From positions 2,108,001 through 2,172,000 of the forward strand of contig NZ_CP010836.1 of NCBI RefSeq assembly GCF_000935025.1: 64,000 nt of DNA, given 5' to 3'. A program made the translations under genes and the position numbers. Position 1 is the stretch's first letter; each line of letters begins with the position of its first letter. The notes beneath the pieces are model-generated. The model saw only the letters and a list, made by a program, of their open reading frames with translations, made no database searches and had not been told where the DNA came from. Origin of the DNA: Sphingomonas hengshuiensis (GTDB taxonomy: Bacteria; Pseudomonadota; Alphaproteobacteria; Sphingomonadales; Sphingomonadaceae). Below, in pieces: positions 25,629 through 33,920 of the stretch.

Positions 25629-25956
25629 GCGTCTCTCCCTCATTCAACGTCGAAAGATAGGCGTTGAGGCGATCAAACTTCGCGTCCCAATCGCCCCCCA
25701 GCATCTCCAGCCATTTGGCGGGGGCGGCGATCGCCTCGCGCTTCAACCGGCGCGGGCGCGACTTGGCCGCCTGCCCGGCCTCGATCAGCCCCGCGGTTTC
25801 GAGAACCTTGAGATGTTTTGAGATGGCCGGCTGGCTCATCGCAAAGGGCGCGGCCAAATCGGCAACCGACGCCTCGCCCTGCGCCAGCCGCGCCAGGATC
25901 GCGCGACGGGTGGGATCGGCCAGGGCAGCAAATTTTCGGTCGAGCGACTCATCCAT
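25621..25956 (-). CDS. ArsR-family transcriptional regulator
   Basis: A 111-residue winged helix-turn-helix repressor: LADPTRRAILARLAQGEASVADLA and recognition helix MSQPAISKHLKVLETAGLIE. No metal-binding Cys cluster is present, so it belongs to the non-metal ArsR group paired with SRPBCC proteins. The ATG at 25956 lies inside the first of two operator-like repeats, which implies a very short or absent leader. Confidence 0.92.
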   Translation of the reverse strand: MDESLDRKFAALADPTRRAILARLAQGEASVADLAAPFAMSQPAISKHLKVLETAGLIEAGQAAKSRPRRLKREAIAAPAKWLEMLGGDWDAKFDRLNAYLSTLNEGETHD

Positions 25957-25987
25957 AACCCGACGGTTATGATAACCATCCGGTTAT
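25955..25987. promoter_or_regulatory. Tandem operators of the ArsR-SRPBCC pair
   Basis: Two perfect ATAACC-N4-GGTTAT inverted repeats (25955-25970 and 25972-25987) lie 17 bp apart centre to centre. The first covers the arsR start codon and the second reaches to 9 nt from the rimM stop. Spacing and symmetry fit an ArsR dimer pair; binding is inferred. Confidence 0.7.
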
Positions 25988-25996
25988 GTCAAACGC

Positions 25997-26590
25997 CTAT
26001 TCGACGAACTCGACGGAAATCACCAGCCGATCGGCATCCCATTCGGGCACCGCCTCGGGGCGCATCGGCACCATGAAGCGCTTGCCCGCCTTGCCGTCGT
26101 CGCCGCCCGGGCGTTCGATCTCCAGCACGTCCCCCGCGCCGAAATTGTCGATCGCCACGACCACCCCCAGCGCCTCGCCCTCGGACGAGACTGCGGGGAG
26201 CCCCAGCAAGTCGACATGATAATATTCGCCGTCGCCCAGCGGCGGCAGCGACGCGCGCGGCACCGTCAGCGCGGTGCCGCGCATCGCCTCTGCGGCGTTG
26301 CGGTCGGCGATCTCCGCGAACCGCGCGATCGCCCCGTTCGATCCGGGGCGCAGCGACTTGAGCGTCAACGCGCCGTCGTTGAACGACGCATAGCTCGACA
26401 GATCGTCGGCGAAGACCTTCAACCGGACTTCGCCGCCAATCCCGTGCGCGCCGATCACCGCGGCGAGCGTGACCGCGCGATCAGCCTTGCGGCGATCCGG
26501 GCTGCTCGCCGGGGGTGTCGTCGGCGCCTTCCGCGGGGGCGTCGGTGCTGACGCCGCCGGGGTTGGTGCTGGTGCTTCCCGGTTCTTCAC
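25997..26590 (-). CDS. rimM: Ribosome maturation factor RimM
   Basis: A 197-residue 30S maturation factor. The RimM domain starts at VTLAAVIGAHGIGGEVRLKVF (about residue 40) and the PRC barrel holds DLLGLPAVSSEGEALGVVVAI. The first 39 residues are a Pro/Ala/Thr-rich extension without family counterpart. The only in-frame start is GTG at 26590, itself inside another short frame that starts with ATG at 26630, so the true N-terminus is uncertain. Confidence 0.88.
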   Translation of the reverse strand: MKNREAPAPTPAASAPTPPRKAPTTPPASSPDRRKADRAVTLAAVIGAHGIGGEVRLKVFADDLSSYASFNDGALTLKSLRPGSNGAIARFAEIADRNAAEAMRGTALTVPRASLPPLGDGEYYHVDLLGLPAVSSEGEALGVVVAIDNFGAGDVLEIERPGGDDGKAGKRFMVPMRPEAVPEWDADRLVISVEFVE

Positions 26591-26630
26591 GATCCTGGGT
26601 GTCCGGTCCGGTTTCGGGTTTGCTGGCCAT
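26481..26630 (-). CDS. Possible 49-residue ORF overlapping the rimM 5' end
   Basis: It starts with ATG 56 nt after the rpsP stop and reads MASKPETGPDTQDREEPGS..., a hydrophilic Pro/Gly/Asp-rich sequence, ending in the region where the conserved RimM core begins in another frame. It could be a real leader peptide, the displaced original N-terminus of rimM after a frameshift, or chance. No homology is recognised. Confidence 0.25.
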   Translation of the reverse strand: MASKPETGPDTQDREEPGSTSTNPGGVSTDAPAEGADDTPGEQPGSPQG

Positions 26631-26686
26631 CGTGCAGTCCTTTCATGGGGTTACCCCCTCGAAACGCACGATGGCCCGCAAATGGC

Positions 26687-27172
26687 TCAACCTTCGGTCG
26701 GCGGAGTCTGCTCGGCAGTCGCCTCGGCGACCTGCTCGGCTTCCGGGGTCGACGTCTCGGTCGCGGCTTCGACTTCGGCGGCAACCACGGCTTCGGCTTC
26801 GGCCTGCGATGCAGCGGCAGCGGCTTCCTCGGCGGCCTTCAGCTTCTCGGCGCGCTCTTCGGCACGCTCGACGGCCTTCTCGCCCGGCTTGCCCTTGTTC
26901 GGGTTGGCGCGTGCAGCACGCTCCTTCAGCCCGGCGGCATCGAGGAAGCGGGCGACGCGGTCGGTCGGCTGCGCACCGACGCTCAGCCAATGCGTGGCGC
27001 GCTCGCCGTCGAGCACGATGCGCTTCTCGTCGTCCTTGGCGAGCAGCGGGTTATAGGTGCCGATCTTTTCGATGAACTTGCCGTCGCGGGGGCTGCGGGC
27101 ATCGGCGATCACGATCCGGTAATAGGGACGCTTCTTCGAACCACCGCGCGAGAGACGCATAGAGAGAGCCAT
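26687..27172 (-). CDS. rpsP: 30S ribosomal protein S16 (bS16) with long acidic tail
   Basis: A 161-residue protein. The core ([52 protein letters not shown]) fills the first 85 residues. The rest is an Ala/Glu-rich, low-complexity tail typical in kind, though not in exact length, of alphaproteobacterial S16. It lies 34 nt downstream of ffh. Confidence 0.96.
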   Translation of the reverse strand: MALSMRLSRGGSKKRPYYRIVIADARSPRDGKFIEKIGTYNPLLAKDDEKRIVLDGERATHWLSVGAQPTDRVARFLDAAGLKERAARANPNKGKPGEKAVERAEERAEKLKAAEEAAAAASQAEAEAVVAAEVEAATETSTPEAEQVAEATAEQTPPTEG

Positions 27173-27206
27173 TAATCTTCCTTCTGAACTATTGGTTTTT
27201 AAGAGG

Positions 27207-28670
27207 TTATTTCTTTTTCTTCACAAAGTTTTCGAAGCCGGGGGGCAGGTTCGGCCCGCCCAGCTTGCCCATCATGTCGCCCATGTCGGCGCCGCCCAGC
27301 GCATTGCCGAGCCCCGCCATGCCGCCCGCGGGACCGCCCTTGCCGAGCATCCCCAGCACGCCCTTCAATCCGCCCATCTTCTTCAGCCGCTTCATCGCGG
27401 TCTGCATTTCCTGGTGCATCTTGAGCAGCTTGTTGACGTCCTGCACGGTCGTTCCGCTGCCCTTGGCGACGCGGATCTTGCGCTTGGCGTTGATCAGCTC
27501 GGGCTTGGCGCGCTCCTTGGGCGTCATCGACGTGATCATCGCGTCCATGCGCAGCAGGATCTTTTCGTCCACCGCGCCGCCCGCCATCGCGGCCTGTGCC
27601 TTCTTCATGCCGGGGATCATCCCGGCCAGCGCGCCCAGCCCGCCCATGCGGCGCATCTGCTGCAACTGGCTGCGCAGGTCGTTCATGTCGAACTGGCCCT
27701 TGGCGAGCCGGCTCGCCATGCGCTCGGCGTCTTCCTCCTGGATCGCCTCGGCGGCGCGCTCGACCAGGCTGACGACGTCGCCCATGCCCAGGATGCGGCT
27801 GGCGACGCGCTTCGGGTGGAACGGCTCAATCTGGTCGAGCTTCTCGCCCATGCCCGCAAACTTGATCGGCTTGCCGGTGACCGCGCGCATCGACAGCGCA
27901 GCGCCGCCGCGTGCATCGCCGTCCATCCGCGTCAGGATCACGCCGGTCAGCGGCACCTGTTCGGAGAAGTTCGACGCGACGTTGACCGCGTCCTGGCCGG
28001 TGAGCGAGTCGACGACGAGCAGGATTTCGGCCGGGTTGGCGATGTCCGCCACCGCCTTCATCTCGTCCATCAGCGCCTGATCGACGTGCAGACGGCCCGC
28101 CGTATCGAGCATCAGCACGTCGAAACCCTGGAGCTTCGCCGATTGCATCGCGCGGCGGGCGATATCGACCGGGGTCTGGCCGGCCACGATCGGCAGCGTT
28201 ATGACTTCGGTCTGGGTGCCCAGCACCGCAAGCTGTTCCTGCGCGGCGGGACGATTGACGTCGAGCGACGCCATCATCACCTTCTTGCCCTGCTTCTTCA
28301 GCAATTTGGCAAGCTTCGCGGTCGTCGTGGTCTTGCCCGAGCCCTGAAGCCCGACCAGCATGATCACCGCGGGCGGCGTGACCGCAATCTCAAGCTCGGC
28401 GGTGTCCGAGCCGAGCATCTCGACCAGCGCGTCGCTGACGATCTTGACGACCTGCTGCCCCGGCGTGATCGAGCGCAGCACCTGGTGGCCGACCGCCAGC
28501 TCGGTGACCTTCTCGACGAAATCGCGCGCCACCGGCAAGGCGACATCCGCCTCCAGCAGCGCGATCCGCACTTCGCGCATCGCGGTGCGGACATCCGCCT
28601 CGGTCAGCGCGCCACGGCCGCGCAGGCGATCGAAAACGCCGCCTAACCGATCGCTCAGACTTTCGAACAT
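27207..28670 (-). CDS. ffh: Signal recognition particle GTPase Ffh
   Basis: A 487-residue protein that binds signal sequences with 4.5S RNA and docks on FtsY. The N domain is followed by the G domain ([39 protein letters not shown]) and the Met-rich M domain, which ends in a Gly/Met-rich tail and NFVKKKK. It heads the ffh-rpsP-rimM group. FtsY is encoded about 4 kb away on the other strand. Confidence 0.97.
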   Translation of the reverse strand: MFESLSDRLGGVFDRLRGRGALTEADVRTAMREVRIALLEADVALPVARDFVEKVTELAVGHQVLRSITPGQQVVKIVSDALVEMLGSDTAELEIAVTPPAVIMLVGLQGSGKTTTTAKLAKLLKKQGKKVMMASLDVNRPAAQEQLAVLGTQTEVITLPIVAGQTPVDIARRAMQSAKLQGFDVLMLDTAGRLHVDQALMDEMKAVADIANPAEILLVVDSLTGQDAVNVASNFSEQVPLTGVILTRMDGDARGGAALSMRAVTGKPIKFAGMGEKLDQIEPFHPKRVASRILGMGDVVSLVERAAEAIQEEDAERMASRLAKGQFDMNDLRSQLQQMRRMGGLGALAGMIPGMKKAQAAMAGGAVDEKILLRMDAMITSMTPKERAKPELINAKRKIRVAKGSGTTVQDVNKLLKMHQEMQTAMKRLKKMGGLKGVLGMLGKGGPAGGMAGLGNALGGADMGDMMGKLGGPNLPPGFENFVKKKK

Positions 28671-28906
28671 GACGTCCTGATCACTCCACTTCGCAACGCA
28701 CCTCCGAAACGCAAAACGCGCCGGCGGACGAAACCTCGTCGGCCGGCGTCACCACGCGGGGCGTCGCTTTACGTCCCTTTCGGAACGGTTGGAGGCGCGC
28801 ATAGCGAGATGCGGCGCAGAATGCAACCGGGCGCGCGCGCTGCGAATGTTGCCGAAATGCTTCCGCACTTAACCCGATCTACACTCTCCGGGCGCAAAAG
28901 CAGGAC

Positions 28907-30565
28907 ATGATTTCGCGGGGAGCGCTGCCGGCAATGCTGCTGGAACGGGACGAGGACGGGGACACGCACGCCATCTCGCCACGCGCGAACCTGTTGACCG
29001 GGGCGATCAGCGTCGCCGCGATCCTGCTGTTCATCGGCACGGGCAGCTCGGTGCTGTCGACGACGCTCCAGCATTATCTGCAGGGCGGTGCGCCCGCGGA
29101 TCGCACGCTGGTCATCGCGCTGCTGCTCAACGTCGCGCTGATCCTGTTCGGCTGGCGTCGCCATGCCGCGCTGAGCGAGGAAATCAACATCCGCGCCGCC
29201 GCCGAGGAACGCGCGCACCAGCTCGCGTCGCGCGATCCGCTGACCGGCTTCCTCAATCGCCGCAGCCTGGCGGAGGAAGGCGCCGCGATGTTCGTCCGCG
29301 CGAACCGGCGCCGCAAGGCGATGGCGCTGTTCATGCTCGACCTCGATCATTTCAAGACGATCAACGACATGCACGGCCACGCCATCGGCGACGCGCTGCT
29401 GCGCGCGGTGGCGAGCGAGATCGCGTCGATGATGCCGCCGGTCGCGCTCACCGCGCGGCTGGGCGGGGACGAATTCTCGTGCGGCTTCCTGTTCGACGCC
29501 GCCGAGCCGGGCACCGTCGAGCGGATCGCCGAGAAGCTGGTGAACCGCATGGCACAGCCGTTCGAGGCGGAGGGGCTGCGGCTGCACATTTCCTGCTCGC
29601 TCGGCATTGCGCGCTCGGATTTCGATTGCTCGAGCATCGACGCGCTGATCCGCTCCGCCGACATCGCGATGTACGCCGCGAAGAAATCGGGGCGCAATCG
29701 CTTCGCCTGGTTCGATCACTCGATGGAGCGCGAGCTTCAGGTCCGCAACGAACTGGAAAGCGGGTTGCGGCTGGCGATCCCGCGGCACGAGATCGTGCCC
29801 TATTTCGAACAGCAGATCGATTTGTCGACCGGGCGGCTGCACGGGTTCGAAGTGCTGGCGCGGTGGGAACATCCGACGCGCGGGCTGATCAGCCCCGAAT
29901 TGTTTATCCCGATCGCCGAGGAAACCGGGATGATCGCCGAGCTGTCGCTGTCGATCATGCGCCAGTCGTTCGTGGCGGCGCGCGACTGGGACCCGTCGCT
30001 GACGCTGTCGATCAACATCTCGCCCTGGCAGTTACGCGACGCATGGCTGGCGCAGAAGATCATCAAGGTGCTGACCGAAACGGGCTTTCCCCCGAACAGG
30101 CTCGAAGTCGAAATCACCGAAAGCGCGCTGTTCGACAATCTGGCGCTGGCGCAATCGATCGTCGGCAGCCTGAAGAACCAGGGCGTCCGGCTGGCGCTCG
30201 ACGATTTCGGCACCGGCTATTCGAGCCTTGCGCATCTGCGCGCGCTGCCGTTCGACCGGATCAAGATCGACAAGAGCTTCATCCTGTCGCTCAACCACAG
30301 CGCCGATTCGGCGGCGATCGTCCATGCGATCATCAGCCTGGGCGAAAGCCTGAAGCTGCCGATCACCGCCGAGGGGGTCGAGGATGCCGCGATCGAGGAA
30401 CGGCTGCGCGCGCTCGGTTGTGCCAAGGCGCAGGGCTGGCATTATGGCCGCCCGCTATCCGCCAACGGCGCGCGTCGGCTGCTCGCCGAACGCCGCCTGC
30501 TGCTTCAGCCCAGCCGCAGCGAAGCCGGACCGGCGACGCCTACCAGTCAACGTCTGGCCGGCTGA
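28907..30565 (+). CDS. GGDEF-EAL protein (diguanylate cyclase/c-di-GMP phosphodiesterase)
   Basis: A 552-residue inner-membrane protein. Two membrane helices lie at about residues 27-49 and 66-83, then a GGDEF domain with an intact ARLGGDEFS, then an EAL domain with FEVLARWEH, INISPWQLR, EITESAL, LDDFGTGYSS, KIDKSFI and ITAEGVED. The catalytic residues of both domains look complete. The RxxD inhibitory site before GGDEF is absent (PPVALTARL), so product inhibition of the cyclase is not expected. No periplasmic sensor is visible. Net activity cannot be told from sequence. Confidence 0.94.
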   Translation: MISRGALPAMLLERDEDGDTHAISPRANLLTGAISVAAILLFIGTGSSVLSTTLQHYLQGGAPADRTLVIALLLNVALILFGWRRHAALSEEINIRAAAEERAHQLASRDPLTGFLNRRSLAEEGAAMFVRANRRRKAMALFMLDLDHFKTINDMHGHAIGDALLRAVASEIASMMPPVALTARLGGDEFSCGFLFDAAEPGTVERIAEKLVNRMAQPFEAEGLRLHISCSLGIARSDFDCSSIDALIRSADIAMYAAKKSGRNRFAWFDHSMERELQVRNELESGLRLAIPRHEIVPYFEQQIDLSTGRLHGFEVLARWEHPTRGLISPELFIPIAEETGMIAELSLSIMRQSFVAARDWDPSLTLSINISPWQLRDAWLAQKIIKVLTETGFPPNRLEVEITESALFDNLALAQSIVGSLKNQGVRLALDDFGTGYSSLAHLRALPFDRIKIDKSFILSLNHSADSAAIVHAIISLGESLKLPITAEGVEDAAIEERLRALGCAKAQGWHYGRPLSANGARRLLAERRLLLQPSRSEAGPATPTSQRLAG

Positions 30566-31124
30566 GATATTCCCGCTCGGCAGGTGTCGATTCGCGGCCC
30601 AGCGCGGCGTTGCGCCCGGGGAACCGGCCATGATCGGCGATCACCTCCGCATGCTGCCGGGCAAACTCGAGCGGTGAGTCGAGCCCCAGCGCCGTAAAGC
30701 ACCGCACGCTCTCGGCCTGCACCGCCGGGTCCTCGGCGTGCATCAACGGCATATAGAGGAACATGCGCTGCTCCGGCGGCAGCGCCGCATCCCAATCGCG
30801 ATCGATCGCGCCCTCGGCCAACTCCAGCGCCAGCGGATCGGCGGCAAACGCCTCCGCATCGTCGCGGAACAGGTTGCGTGAGAATTGGTCGAGCACGATC
30901 ACCGCGGCCAACAGGCTCTGGGGATCGTCGCGCCACCCCTCCGCGCGCGTCGCGAGCAGCTCTTCGCGCAGCGCGCCGAAATGCTCGCGAATGGCCGTAT
31001 CGACCGAATCCGACCGAGTGAAATGCTGTTCGGGGCTCAGCGCCTCGAACCAGAAGGACAGCACGGTGCGCGCCTTCGGTTGGACTTCCGGGCTCCCGGT
31101 CCCTAGATCGCTCGCCAATGCCAT
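30540..31124 (-). CDS. DUF924 family protein
   Basis: A 194-residue, mostly helical protein with the family landmarks VLSFWFEALSPEQHF, VIVLDQFSRNLFRD, RMFLYMPLMHAEDP and DHGRFPGRNAALGRESTPAEREYL. The function is unknown; TPR-like folds are reported for the family. Its 3' end overlaps the GGDEF-EAL gene by 26 nt, and its ATG overlaps the divergent mtaB ATG (ATGCCAT). A GTG at codon 21 is an alternative start. Confidence 0.88.
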   Translation of the reverse strand: MALASDLGTGSPEVQPKARTVLSFWFEALSPEQHFTRSDSVDTAIREHFGALREELLATRAEGWRDDPQSLLAAVIVLDQFSRNLFRDDAEAFAADPLALELAEGAIDRDWDAALPPEQRMFLYMPLMHAEDPAVQAESVRCFTALGLDSPLEFARQHAEVIADHGRFPGRNAALGRESTPAEREYLSRPDVDW

Positions 31125-32341
31125 CCTTCGCTCCGCATATTGTGAATCTGGGCTGTCGCCTCAACCTCGCAGAGGGGGAGTCGATCCGCGCGCTGCTGGC
31201 CGGACGCGATACAGTGGTGGTAAATAGCTGTGCAGTGACCAACGAAGCCGTCAAGCAGACGCGCCAGGCGATCCGCCGCGCGCGCCGCGAGCGCCCCGGC
31301 GCCGAGCTGGTCGTCACCGGATGCGCCGCCCAGATCGATCCCGCCGCCTTTGCCGCGATGCCCGAAGTCGATCGCGTGATCGGCAATGCCGAAAAGCTGC
31401 TCCCCGCCGCCTGGGCCAGCGATGCGGCGGTGCTGGTGCAGGATATCGCCGCCGTCCGCGACACCGCGCCGCACCTCGCCGCCAGCTTCTCGACGCATGC
31501 CCGCGCGTTCGTCGAGGTCCAGAATGGCTGCGACCATCGCTGCACCTTCTGCGCGATTCCGTTCGGGCGCGGCAACAGCCGCTCGGTCCCCACGGGCGCC
31601 GCGATCGACCGCATCGCCGCGCTGGCCGAGCAGCATGGCGAGGTGGTGCTGACCGGGGTGGACCTGACCAGCTATGGCCCCGATTTGCCCGGCGCGCCCA
31701 GCCTGGGGCAATTGGTCGAGCGCATCCTGACGCACGTCCCGCATCTGCGCCGCCTGCGGCTGTCGTCGCTCGACGGCGTCGAGATCGACGACCGGCTGTT
31801 CGCGCTGCTGACGCAGGAGCCGCGCGTGATGCCGCATGTCCACCTCTCGCTCCAGGCGGGCGACGACCTGGTGCTCAAGCGGATGAAGCGCCGCCACGCC
31901 CGCGCCGATGCCGTGGCGCTGGTCCAGCGGCTCAAGGCGGCACGTCCCGAAATCGCGATCGGCGCAGACCTGATCGCGGGCTTCCCGACCGAGGATGAGG
32001 CGATGTTCGCCAACACGCTGGCGCTGATCGACGATTGCGACATCGTCCACGCGCACATCTTCCCCTATAGCCCCCGCACCGGCACCCCCGCCGCACGGAT
32101 GCCGCAGGTCGCGCCCGACATCGTCCGCGCCCGCGCCGCCCGGCTGCGCGAGGCCGGGGCACGGCGCCGCGAACGCTGGTTGCAAAGCCTTGTCGGGACT
32201 GCGCAAACCCTGTTGGTCGAGCGACCCGGCGACCGTGGCCATGCCGCGAACTTCGCCGAGATCCGCCTCGCGCCCGTCCGAATCGGAGACATAGTGACCG
32301 TGACCATCGCCGCCGTACACGACGGAAAGCTGATCGCATGA
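31118..32341 (+). CDS. mtaB: tRNA threonylcarbamoyladenosine methylthiotransferase MtaB
   Basis: A 407-residue radical-SAM methylthiotransferase that converts t6A37 to ms2t6A in tRNA. The N-terminal [4Fe-4S] cysteines lie in NLGCRLNLAEGE, NSCAVTNEA and VTGCAAQI; the radical-SAM triad is in NGCDHRCTFCAIPFGRG, and a C-terminal TRAM-like segment (TLLVERPGDRGHAANFAEI) follows. NLGCRLN rather than NTYGCQMN separates it from MiaB. The stop overlaps the ftsY start (ATGA). Confidence 0.93.
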   Translation: MPSFAPHIVNLGCRLNLAEGESIRALLAGRDTVVVNSCAVTNEAVKQTRQAIRRARRERPGAELVVTGCAAQIDPAAFAAMPEVDRVIGNAEKLLPAAWASDAAVLVQDIAAVRDTAPHLAASFSTHARAFVEVQNGCDHRCTFCAIPFGRGNSRSVPTGAAIDRIAALAEQHGEVVLTGVDLTSYGPDLPGAPSLGQLVERILTHVPHLRRLRLSSLDGVEIDDRLFALLTQEPRVMPHVHLSLQAGDDLVLKRMKRRHARADAVALVQRLKAARPEIAIGADLIAGFPTEDEAMFANTLALIDDCDIVHAHIFPYSPRTGTPAARMPQVAPDIVRARAARLREAGARRRERWLQSLVGTAQTLLVERPGDRGHAANFAEIRLAPVRIGDIVTVTIAAVHDGKLIA

Positions 32342-33270
32342 CCACCACCTGGCACGAAAAGCTGCTCGGCGGCTTTCGCAAGACCTCGGACCGGCTGCTC
32401 GGCAACCTAGCCGGGCTGTCGGGCGCGCGTCTGGATGAGGCGACGCTCGACGAGATCGAGGAGGCGCTGATCGCGTCGGACCTCGGCCCCGCCACCGCCG
32501 CGCGCATCCGCGCCCGGCTGGCCGAGGGGCAGTTCGAGCGTAATCTCGAGGAACTGGGCATCCGCCTGATCGTGGCGGAGGAGATCGAGAAGGTCCTCGC
32601 CCCCGTCGCGCGCAAGCTGGAGGTCGAGGCGTTTCCGCGGCCACAGGTGATGCTGGTGATTGGCGTCAACGGATCGGGCAAGACCACGACGATTGCCAAG
32701 CTGGCCAACCTGTTGAAAGAACAGGATTATAGCGTGATGGTCGCGGCCGGCGACACCTTCCGCGCCGCCGCCATCGGCCAGCTTCGCACCTGGGCCGAGC
32801 GGATCGGCGTGCCGATCGTGTCGGGCGCCGAGGGTGGCGACGCGGCGGGGATCGTGTTCGAGGCGGTCAAGCAGGCGACGGCGACCGGGATCGACGTGCT
32901 GATCGTCGACACCGCCGGGCGGCTCCAGAACAAGCGCGAACTGATGGACGAACTCGCCAAGATTCACCGCGTGCTGGGCCGGATCAACCCGGCGGCGCCG
33001 CACGACGTGGTGCTCGTGCTCGACGCAACAACGGGCCAGAACGCCTTGAACCAGATCGAGGTTTTCAAGGAAGTCGCCGGCGTCACGGGCCTTGTGATGA
33101 CCAAGCTCGACGGCACCGCGCGCGGCGGCGTGCTGGTCGCCGCGGCGGAGAAATATGGGCTGCCGATCCACGCGATCGGCGTGGGCGAAAAGGTCGACGA
33201 CCTGCGCCCGTTCGACGCAAACGAAGTGGCCCGGATCATCGCGGGCGTAGAGGAATTGACGCATGGCTAG
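32338..33270 (+). CDS. ftsY: Signal recognition particle receptor FtsY
   Basis: A 310-residue SRP-docking GTPase: GVNGSGKTTTIAKLANLL, AGDTFRAAA, DTAGRLQNKRELMDEL, TKLDGTARGG and the closing loop FDANEVARII. The long acidic A domain of enterobacterial FtsY is absent and the N domain starts almost at once, common in alphaproteobacteria. It is translationally coupled to mtaB and overlaps yciB by 8 nt. Confidence 0.96.
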   Translation: MTTTWHEKLLGGFRKTSDRLLGNLAGLSGARLDEATLDEIEEALIASDLGPATAARIRARLAEGQFERNLEELGIRLIVAEEIEKVLAPVARKLEVEAFPRPQVMLVIGVNGSGKTTTIAKLANLLKEQDYSVMVAAGDTFRAAAIGQLRTWAERIGVPIVSGAEGGDAAGIVFEAVKQATATGIDVLIVDTAGRLQNKRELMDELAKIHRVLGRINPAAPHDVVLVLDATTGQNALNQIEVFKEVAGVTGLVMTKLDGTARGGVLVAAAEKYGLPIHAIGVGEKVDDLRPFDANEVARIIAGVEELTHG

Positions 33271-33880
33271 GCAACGTTCGCCACTTTCGCCCGGTCTGCG
33301 GATGCTGATCGACTTCGGCCCGCTCGCGGTGTTCTTTCTCGTCAACAGCTATGCGCCGGGCCTCCAGATCCAGCGGATCATCACCGCCACCGCCGCCTTC
33401 ATGGTCGCGATGGTCGCCGCCATGCTGCTGTCCTGGTGGAAGGCGAAGCATGTCTCGCCGATGCTGTGGATCACCGCCGCGCTGGTCCTGCCCTTCGGCG
33501 CGCTGACCATCTATTTCCACGATCAGAGCTTCATCCAGATGAAGCCGACGATTGTCTATACGATGTTCGCGGTGATCCTCGGCTATGGCCTCGCGACCGA
33601 CAAGCCGCTGCTCCAGTCGCTGCTGGAGACCGCCTATCCGGGGCTGTCGGCGAGCGGCTGGCGGCTGCTGACGATCAACTGGACGCTGTTCTTCGTCGCG
33701 ATGGCAGTGCTCAACGAAGCGATGCGCCACGTCCTTACCTGGGACCAGTGGGTGACGTTCAAGACCTGGGGCGTGATCCCGCTGACCCTGGTGTTCGCGA
33801 TGCTCAACATCCCGATGCTGCTCAAACACGGCCTCCAGCTCGAAAAGCCCGAGGATACGCCGCTCCCGCCCGAAGGCTGA
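33263..33880 (+). CDS. yciB: Inner-membrane-spanning protein YciB (intracellular septation protein A family)
   Basis: A 205-residue polytopic protein with about five hydrophobic helices and the family motifs LIDFGPLAVFFLVN, KPTIVYTMFAVILGYGL, WRLLTINWTLFF and NEAMRHVLTWDQWVTFKTW. Homologues affect septation and envelope biogenesis. It overlaps the ftsY stop by 8 nt, giving the operon mtaB-ftsY-yciB. Confidence 0.92.
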   Translation: MARQRSPLSPGLRMLIDFGPLAVFFLVNSYAPGLQIQRIITATAAFMVAMVAAMLLSWWKAKHVSPMLWITAALVLPFGALTIYFHDQSFIQMKPTIVYTMFAVILGYGLATDKPLLQSLLETAYPGLSASGWRLLTINWTLFFVAMAVLNEAMRHVLTWDQWVTFKTWGVIPLTLVFAMLNIPMLLKHGLQLEKPEDTPLPPEG

Positions 33881-33920
33881 GCGGAACGCCCGCGGCACCA
33901 ATTCCCATGGGGGGGACAGA

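Noticed and set aside
27192..28646. 484-codon open frame on the + strand
   Set aside because: It is the mirror frame of ffh; composition is dominated by Arg/His/Leu and no ribosome site precedes it.
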